From Oscillospiraceae bacterium (lineage in GTDB: Bacteria; Bacillota; Clostridia; Oscillospirales; Oscillospiraceae), in contig JAEDKB010000037.1 of NCBI GenBank assembly GCA_016296045.1, forward strand, positions 1-11,737: 11,737 bases of DNA, given 5' to 3'. The position numbers and the translations under genes are program-made. Under the pieces are notes generated by a model. The model did not search any database. It was not told the origin of the DNA and was given only the letters and a program-made list of their open reading frames with translations. This document shows positions 6,932 to 11,737 of this stretch, in pieces (position 1 is the first letter of the stretch; the number at the start of each line of letters is the position of its first letter).

Positions 6932-8433
6932 TTCTGATATCTCACAATCTTCATACTGGGCGTTCTTGCAAAGTCGCTGTCACGGATGACAATGCGGCTG
7001 ACGCGGGCATAGGAGGGCAGCGCCTCGTTGACCGCGTGTAGCTTCTCCATCATCACCGGGTTGGGATTTTCGCCCAGCGCGGGAAGCTCCGTGGCACGAG
7101 GAACGATCTCCAGCGCAAGAATGTGTGCGCCGTTTTCGGTCAGGTCTTCAAAAACCTGGGAATCCTGCACGAAAGGAAGCTCGTTAAACTTCGCCTCCAG
7201 CTCCGCCGGAGAGATGTTCTCGCCGCTCGGAAGCACAATGACCTCCTTGATGCGCCCCGTGATATACAGGAAGCCCTCCTCATCCAGGCGAACCAGATCG
7301 CCCGTGCGGAACCAGCCGTCTTCAAACGAAGGCTCCTCCGGCTCGGAGACGTAGCCCTGCATGATATTGCGCCCCTTGAGCCACAGCTCGCCGTTTTCGA
7401 TGCGAAGCTCCTGATTCGGATACGGAATACCGACGGAATCCGGCTTTTCGGCACATTCCGGATTGCCCGAAACAAGGTTGGCAGATTCGGTCAGGCCGTA
7501 GCCGGGGAAGAGGGTGATTCCGAGCTTCTGATATTCCCCGATCAGATAGGGCGCAACGGCTGCCGCGCCGCAGATGATATATTTCATGTCCGCGCCGAGC
7601 ATATTGCGGCCGAACTTTTTTGACAACGTGAGCGCCATCTCCGCCAATGCGGGAACCACGACAAGAATGGTCGGGCGGAACATGGCGATGTCGCGGAACA
7701 TATCCTTGTTGTTGCGGCAGATGAACAGGGTGCTGCCGGTATACAGCGAGGTCATCAGGTTGCGGATCAGCCCAAACACGTGCGACAGGGGCAGCACCAG
7801 AAGATATCGCTGAGAGAACACGTCACGGTAGCCGTAGCAGCCGTTGACCGTTCCCTGCATGACGGCGTCGTTGGAAAGCAGCGCCCCCTTGCTCTTGCCG
7901 GTCGTGCCGCCGGTAAACATGATGACGCAGGGGTCTTCCTTCTTGCAGGCACGAAGCGCTGTGGCTGTTTCCGAAGCCGCATCCGACGCGATGAGCTGCA
8001 CCTGCTGCGCACGCGCAGCCACAACGGAAACCTTTTCCTTCAGCTCCGGCTGATAGACCAGCGCGTCCAGACCGTACTTCATGCAGCAGCCGAACACGGT
8101 CATTTCATCCAACTGAACCGGCAGGATCATTGCCGTATAGCCCAGCGTGACAACGGCGAGATACGCCTTGACAAAGGCATAGGAGTTGGAAATGAGAAGG
8201 CCGACACGCCGTGCTTCGCCCTCCGGACGAGCCAGAAGTGTGCGGAACTCGGCGGCATCCTTTTCCAGCCGCGCATAGCTGTATTTTTCGCCCGCGTCTT
8301 CTATGGCAATCGCCTGCGGATACTGCCGCAGACAGTTTTCCCACATTTCACTGACGGTGTTATATTCCCGGATTTTCTCAAACGTTTCCGGATCGGTGTA
8401 TTTTTCAAAAATTTCTCTCGATCTGCTCTGCAT
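6922..8433 (-). CDS. AMP-dependent acyl-CoA/acyl-ACP synthetase
   Basis: This 503-residue adenylate-forming enzyme (ANL superfamily, class I) would activate a carboxylic acid with ATP and pass the acyl group to CoA or to the adjacent ACP. Core motifs are all canonical: P-loop TGGTTGKSKG (174-183), YGLTE (312-316), TGD (377-379), the hinge region GRIKEVIVLPSGENISP (393-409) and the C-terminal catalytic lysine K495 in TPSMKIVRY. There is no carrier or reductase domain. The start is the ATG at 8431-8433, preceded by a strong AGGGGAGA; a GTG at 8457 would add eight residues, including the ribosome site. The gene lies 14 bp after the second acyltransferase and overlaps the ACP gene, which supports ligation to that ACP. 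A fatty acid substrate is inferred from neighbours; the pocket residues do not show chain length. Confidence 0.92.
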   Translation of the reverse strand: MQSRSREIFEKYTDPETFEKIREYNTVSEMWENCLRQYPQAIAIEDAGEKYSYARLEKDAAEFRTLLARPEGEARRVGLLISNSYAFVKAYLAVVTLGYTAMILPVQLDEMTVFGCCMKYGLDALVYQPELKEKVSVVAARAQQVQLIASDAASETATALRACKKEDPCVIMFTGGTTGKSKGALLSNDAVMQGTVNGCYGYRDVFSQRYLLVLPLSHVFGLIRNLMTSLYTGSTLFICRNNKDMFRDIAMFRPTILVVVPALAEMALTLSKKFGRNMLGADMKYIICGAAAVAPYLIGEYQKLGITLFPGYGLTESANLVSGNPECAEKPDSVGIPYPNQELRIENGELWLKGRNIMQGYVSEPEEPSFEDGWFRTGDLVRLDEEGFLYITGRIKEVIVLPSGENISPAELEAKFNELPFVQDSQVFEDLTENGAHILALEIVPRATELPALGENPNPVMMEKLHAVNEALPSYARVSRIVIRDSDFARTPSMKIVRYQKCK

Positions 8434-8440
8434 TTGTTGT

Positions 8441-8448
8441 TCTCCCCT
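8441..8448 (-). promoter_or_regulatory. Ribosome binding site that fixes the ligase start
   Basis: AGGGGAGA on the minus strand lies 7 bases before the ATG at 8431-8433. It falls mostly in the 14-bp gap after the second acyltransferase and touches that gene's stop codon. It decides for this ATG against the in-frame GTG at 8455-8457. Confidence 0.7.
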
Positions 8449-9098
8449 CAGGTACACAGATTTTTTAACTCGGTTTCCTTATCATGCAGCAGGGCTGCCA
8501 GCTCCTCCACCTGCGCGAAGGACGGGCGCGGACCGTAGCGTTCGGTGATATCCACCGGTTCGCCGATTACCATGACGACACGGTTGTACCGGTGCGCCGG
8601 CTTGCGAATGTAGATGGGCACAATGGGTGCGCCGCTGCGCATTGCCATGAGCACCATGCCGGACTTAAACGACGCGACCGCGCCGCTGGTATCCTCATTG
8701 ACATGCCCCTCCGGAAACATGGAAACAATATCTCCGTCCTTCAGATGGCTTGTGATCTCCCGAAAGGAGTCCATGCTGAAATTTTCCCGCTCAATGGGAA
8801 TGCAGAGGAAATGCTGAAACAACCAGCGCGCCTTGCTGCGGAAAAAATCCGCCGTGCAGATAAAATGGTGCCGCCGATACCAGACCGCAAGCATCAGATA
8901 GACAGGGTCGGCAAATCCGATATGATTGGCAATCAGCAGCGCACCGCCGCGAATCTTTTTCCGCGCACGGTCGTTTTCGTACAGGAGCTTCGGGCGAAAT
9001 GCAATCAGTCCCGGCAGCGCCGCGGTAATTTTTACGAAATCATAAAACAGATATCGGAAGGAAAACAGCTTATTTCGTTTTTTCGCCGCGTCGTTCAT
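8448..9098 (-). CDS. PlsC-type acyltransferase, second copy
   Basis: The 216-residue member of the 1-acyl-glycerol-3-phosphate acyltransferase (PlsC/LPLAT) family has all four motifs. Motif I is NHIGFAD (58-64) with the HX4D pair H59/D64; motif II is CIPIERE (99-105), motif III FPEGHVN (128-134) and motif IV GAPIVPIY (156-163). The N-terminus up to about residue 35 is aromatic and hydrophobic, suggesting peripheral or shallow membrane attachment. Such enzymes move an acyl chain from acyl-CoA or acyl-ACP to a lysolipid hydroxyl. The first 29 bp overlap the end of the preceding acyltransferase in another frame, so the two are translationally coupled. It aligns with that neighbour over the whole length but is clearly diverged, and it keeps the canonical FPEG glycine. 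Housekeeping PlsC is not excluded, but two linked copies suggest a specialised acceptor or sn-1/sn-2 pairing. Confidence 0.92.
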   Translation of the reverse strand: MNDAAKKRNKLFSFRYLFYDFVKITAALPGLIAFRPKLLYENDRARKKIRGGALLIANHIGFADPVYLMLAVWYRRHHFICTADFFRSKARWLFQHFLCIPIERENFSMDSFREITSHLKDGDIVSMFPEGHVNEDTSGAVASFKSGMVLMAMRSGAPIVPIYIRKPAHRYNRVVMVIGEPVDITERYGPRPSFAQVEELAALLHDKETELKNLCT

Positions 9099-9717
9099 CC
9101 AGTTTCTTCCCCAATTCTATCACACGCGCACGCATTGCCTGCGTTACACGGTCAATGTTTTCTTTGTCGCTCAGGCGATCATCGGTTAGCTGCGATACGT
9201 CCATCGGCGTGCCGATCATGACCACAGCCCGTTTCAGGCTCCAGTAACAGCCGTTCGTATAGACCGGAATCACCGGAACGCCGGACGCAAGCGCCAAAAA
9301 CGCCGCGCTGGGCTTAAACGGAAGCGGACGTTCCTCTTCCGGCAGCGGCAGCCGGCTTTCCGGAAAAATACCGACAACGCCGCCCTTTTCCAAAATTCGC
9401 TCCGACTGCGCCACAAAACCGAAATCATGCGATTCACGGTTGACATAGATGCCGCCCAGCATCCGCAGAAACAGCCCCAGCGGCTTCTTTCGGAACAGCA
9501 CCTCCGCCATCTGAAAGCGGAGCGTCCGTCCGAAAAACACGAACAGCCAGATCGCATAGTCGAACACGGAGGTATGGTTGGATATTAAGATCGCCGGCCC
9601 GTGGATGCTGCGCTTCTGCACCGCCGCATCCTCATAAAGAATTTTGGTGCGGAAAATAAGCTTCTGCACGGGCCACGCGGTAATTTTTGTAAACGCGTTC
9701 CAGAATTTATAGAGCAT
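9070..9717 (-). CDS. PlsC-type acyltransferase, first copy
   Basis: A 215-residue LPLAT-family enzyme. Motif I is NHTSVFD (47-53; H48 and D53 form HX4D), motif II GGIYVNRES (88-96), motif III FPESRLP (118-124) and motif IV GVPVIPVY (146-153). In motif III the glycine of the usual FPEG is S121, though the glutamate that helps bind the acceptor phosphate is kept. I place the start at the ATG 9715-9717, which overlaps the stop of the upstream ligase by 11 bp and has GAGGCGG about ten bases upstream; a TTG at 9735 would add six residues and seems less likely. The C-terminus is highly charged. It would act on acyl-CoA or on an acyl chain held by the carrier domain of the preceding gene. The acceptor (lysophosphatidate, another lysolipid or a glycolipid) cannot be read from sequence. 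Confidence 0.92.
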   Translation of the reverse strand: MLYKFWNAFTKITAWPVQKLIFRTKILYEDAAVQKRSIHGPAILISNHTSVFDYAIWLFVFFGRTLRFQMAEVLFRKKPLGLFLRMLGGIYVNRESHDFGFVAQSERILEKGGVVGIFPESRLPLPEEERPLPFKPSAAFLALASGVPVIPVYTNGCYWSLKRAVVMIGTPMDVSQLTDDRLSDKENIDRVTQAMRARVIELGKKLDERRGEKTK

Positions 9718-11653
9718 GGTCTTGTGCCGCCTCAATGTATTGACAAAATTCCCTGACCGTGCCGAGGCTCTGTCCGCCGGCGGAAGGGAAGGAGATTCCG
9801 TATTCCTCCTGCATTCGGGAAATCATGGCAAAATAATCCAGACTCGTGCCGCCGCAGTCGCGGAAGAAGTCGGCATCGTCCCCGATTTCCTCTGCCGGTT
9901 GATTTACCGCCTCGGCAAACAGAGCGCGAAGCTGCGCGGCAAGCGCACTGCCGTCACGCCCGGACGCTTCTGCGCCGCTTTCTTCGGAAAGCTCCGTCAG
10001 CTCGCCTGCCGCATAGGCCTGTGCCAAACGGCGGCGATTGAGCTTGAACTCCTGCGGCAGCATCAGCTCATCGGCAGTCAGAACGATTTTTCCGAGCTGC
10101 CCCTCCAACCGAAGCTCGGAGGCGCGCTGATAAACTGCCTGACGGAGCGCGGACAGTCTTTTTTCCGTGATCGGCTGCCGCACCGACACAAGCAGAACCG
10201 GCTTTGTTCCGCCGCCCTCCTGCACACCGATCAGGCAGACGCCCGCAGCGTCGGGAAGCTCAAAGCGCGGCTCGATCAAGCAAGGATTCAGGTTTTCTCC
10301 GGAGGACGAAACGACCAGATCGTCCCGTCTGCCCAGAATGCGGTAGTGACCGTTTTCGCACGCGGCAAGGTCGCGTGTTGAAAACCAGTCCTTTTGAAAA
10401 TGCTTTTCGCCGTTTTCAATGATGTACTTTGCGGAAGTCCGGGCGCGGACAAGCAGCTCCCCTTCGTCAGACAGGCGGTATTCCACAGAGGAAAACGGCT
10501 GCCCGACAAAGCCCGCACTGCGAAGCCTTCTTTTCGGACTTAACTCCACGGAGGTAATGCCGACCTCGCTCATGCCATAGCCGTTTGCAATATGGTAGCC
10601 GATGGCATTGAAGAACGTCAGCACCTCTTCGGAAATTTCGCTGCCGCCGGAAATGAGAAAGCGGATGCTGTCTCCGAACATCTGCTCGCGGATCTCGCGG
10701 AAGGCAATACGGCTGAACAGCTTGCCCAAAACGGGAACATCTCCGATCTTTTGGGCAATGGCCATTCCCTTTCGGAATTTTTTGACCGTCTCCTCGCCGC
10801 GTTCGTTGATTTTCTTCATTGCCTGATCGTACACGCGCTGCCAAAACAACGGCACGGCAAAAATATGGGTGACGCGGTGGCGGCGAACGGTATTCAGAAT
10901 CGTCTGCGGCGCAAGATCGTTGAGCTGAACGAAGGTGCGCGAAAAAAACGCAAACCAGATATACATCGCCGTCAGCCCGAACACATGGTAAAACGGCAGG
11001 AACGTTAACTGCTTCAGATGCCCGTCATAATGCTTTTTCATCTGCCTGCATCGGCGGATAATATCGCAGCTGTCATGAATCTGCCAATAAAATTCCTCCG
11101 CGCTGTAGGCACAGAGCTTCAGACTGCTGGACGTTCCGGAGGACATGAGCAAAATTTCCGCACCGGTCTGTCCGAGCGCGATCGGAGCTGCCGCCGGAAC
11201 GATCTCCTTTTCCGAAAGCGTAGGCACGGCAAAAGACGTGCCGTCGGAAATGACCGCCTGCGTATTGCTGTCTGAAAGCGCCTGCGAAAGCATATGATCG
11301 TCCAGCCGCAGATTCATCAGCAGCGGACACCAGCCGCACAGCAGCACTGCCCAGAGCATCTCAATAAACGACAGGCTGTTTTCCATATGGATGCCGACCA
11401 CAGCGTTTTGAGGCAGCTTCGGAAGAAGCGTTTTCAGGGTGGCGGCACGCAGCAAAATCTCGCGCTCTGCCTCGCCGTAGCTCGTTCGAAGGATCCGATA
11501 GCCCTCGCTGCGCTCATAGAGAATGTTCTCCTTTTCGGCAAACATCAGCTCAAAAAGCGCTCGGAAGCTATGCTCTGTATTCTCAAAGCGATGCAGCTTC
11601 GCCTTGACGAACCCATTGATCGTCCGGCAGCCGCCGAAATCGTTGTGCCTCAT
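9707..11653 (-). CDS. Acyl ligase fused to a C-terminal carrier domain
   Basis: This 648-residue first gene has an ANL adenylation domain (about 28-545) and a carrier domain (about 568-645). Adenylation landmarks: a degenerate P-loop SSGTSSSLKL (171-180) where TSGTTGxPKG is usual, YGMSE (359-363), TRD (426-428) where TGD is usual, GRRDDLVVSSSGENLNP (441-457) and the catalytic lysine K537 in FKLNRRRL. The carrier site is S604 in DCGGTSLDYF, closer to NRPS peptidyl carriers (GGxSL) than to DSL-type ACPs. No condensation, reductase or thioesterase domain is present. The simplest model is self-loading: an acid is adenylated, tethered on its own arm and handed to the downstream PlsC, whose start codon overlaps this stop. 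The changed P-loop and TRD may lower or alter adenylation. The ATG at 11651-11653 has only a weak GGA upstream; no better start is visible. Confidence 0.9.
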   Translation of the reverse strand: MRHNDFGGCRTINGFVKAKLHRFENTEHSFRALFELMFAEKENILYERSEGYRILRTSYGEAEREILLRAATLKTLLPKLPQNAVVGIHMENSLSFIEMLWAVLLCGWCPLLMNLRLDDHMLSQALSDSNTQAVISDGTSFAVPTLSEKEIVPAAAPIALGQTGAEILLMSSGTSSSLKLCAYSAEEFYWQIHDSCDIIRRCRQMKKHYDGHLKQLTFLPFYHVFGLTAMYIWFAFFSRTFVQLNDLAPQTILNTVRRHRVTHIFAVPLFWQRVYDQAMKKINERGEETVKKFRKGMAIAQKIGDVPVLGKLFSRIAFREIREQMFGDSIRFLISGGSEISEEVLTFFNAIGYHIANGYGMSEVGITSVELSPKRRLRSAGFVGQPFSSVEYRLSDEGELLVRARTSAKYIIENGEKHFQKDWFSTRDLAACENGHYRILGRRDDLVVSSSGENLNPCLIEPRFELPDAAGVCLIGVQEGGGTKPVLLVSVRQPITEKRLSALRQAVYQRASELRLEGQLGKIVLTADELMLPQEFKLNRRRLAQAYAAGELTELSEESGAEASGRDGSALAAQLRALFAEAVNQPAEEIGDDADFFRDCGGTSLDYFAMISRMQEEYGISFPSAGGQSLGTVREFCQYIEAAQDHAL

Positions 11654-11737
11654 GTTTTTTCCATTTCCGCTAACACAAAAAATTCAGACTGTCAAAAAAG
11701 TCCGTAACCGTCAAAATCAGAATGACAAGAGCGCGTA
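11654..11737 (-). promoter_or_regulatory. Leader upstream of the first gene; promoter not convincingly located
   Basis: Only 84 bp upstream of the first start codon are in the window. They hold the right inverted repeat and an A/T-rich stretch of six T. The minus-strand TTGACA at 11690-11695 could be a -35 box, but the hexamer 17 bp downstream (TAGCGG) is a poor -10. The real promoter may lie beyond the window edge. No riboswitch-like pairing and no recognisable FapR or FabT operator is apparent. Confidence 0.2.
11685..11721 (-). repeat. Right copy of the 37-bp inverted repeat flanking the operon
   Basis: This is the inverted partner of 69-105, with 35 of 37 positions identical. It lies 31 bp upstream of the start codon of the first gene, so it is inside the 5' leader or promoter region. 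It contains a TTGACA hexamer on the minus strand (11690-11695), the consensus of a sigma-A -35 box, but no good -10 box follows at 16-18 bp. No hairpin like that at 103-134 sits next to this copy, which shows the hairpin is not an obligate part of the repeat. Confidence 0.85.

Noticed and set aside
9718..9735. TTG start for the first acyltransferase at 9735
   Set aside because: The ATG at 9715-9717 overlaps the upstream stop, has a ribosome site at a fair distance and gives the normal family N-terminus; the extra six residues include that ribosome site.
625..11653. Polyketide, aryl-polyene or NRPS biosynthetic cluster
   Set aside because: Carriers and adenylating enzymes are present, but there is no ketosynthase, condensation, ketoreductase, dehydratase or thioesterase, which those systems need.
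11690..11715. The right repeat as a promoter with TTGACA as -35
   Set aside because: No acceptable -10 hexamer lies 16-18 bp downstream, and the left copy has the same hexamer with no gene to drive, so the match may be incidental. Kept only as a low-confidence regulatory region.

Overview
The window reads as one long minus-strand operon of eleven genes from a Gram-positive anaerobe, probably a gut-type member of the Clostridia (Oscillospiraceae/Ruminococcaceae-like). The assignment is an inference. It rests on a full-length FakA (YloV-type) fatty-acid kinase and a DegV/FakB protein, families typical of Firmicutes, on AGGAG-type ribosome sites, on a moderately GC-rich base composition, and on tight packing with overlaps or short gaps. 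No species marker is present.

In transcription order (right to left): (1) 11653-9707, an adenylate-forming acyl ligase fused to a C-terminal carrier domain; (2) 9717-9070 and (3) 9098-8448, two different PlsC-type acyltransferases; (4) 8433-6922, a stand-alone acyl-CoA/acyl-ACP synthetase-like ligase; (5) 6931-6674, a free acyl carrier protein; (6) 6577-5606, a membrane-anchored alpha/beta hydrolase with Ser-Asp-His; (7) 5560-4628, a DegV/FakB fatty-acid-binding protein; (8) 4619-3297, an MFS_2 (GPH/MelB-like) cation symporter; (9) 3273-1621, FakA; (10) 1611-625, a second membrane-anchored alpha/beta hydrolase with Cys in place of the nucleophile Ser; (11) 598-140, a small zinc-ribbon membrane protein. 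The largest internal gap is 96 bp, between genes 5 and 6. No plus-strand gene is credible.

Taken together, these genes look like a self-contained system for taking up, opening, activating and re-esterifying acyl chains. The transporter would bring in an acylated molecule or head group, the hydrolases would release or trim acyl esters, and FakB/FakA would phosphorylate free fatty acid. The two ligases would load fatty acid on the two carriers (or CoA), and the two PlsC enzymes would move acyl groups to glycerophospholipid or another acceptor. No ketosynthase, condensation domain, thioesterase or regulator is present, so this is not a polyketide, aryl-polyene or NRPS assembly line. The nearest well-known analogue in logic is the enterobacterial LplT-Aas lysophospholipid salvage pair, here built from different families and joined to the Firmicute Fak pathway. 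The joint function is an inference.

The operon is bracketed by a 37-bp inverted repeat (69-105 and 11685-11721, 35 of 37 identical). The left copy runs into a perfect 14-bp hairpin (103-134) just after the last gene. Positions 1-68 hold nothing I can name. The 84 bp upstream of gene 1 hold the right repeat and no convincing promoter.
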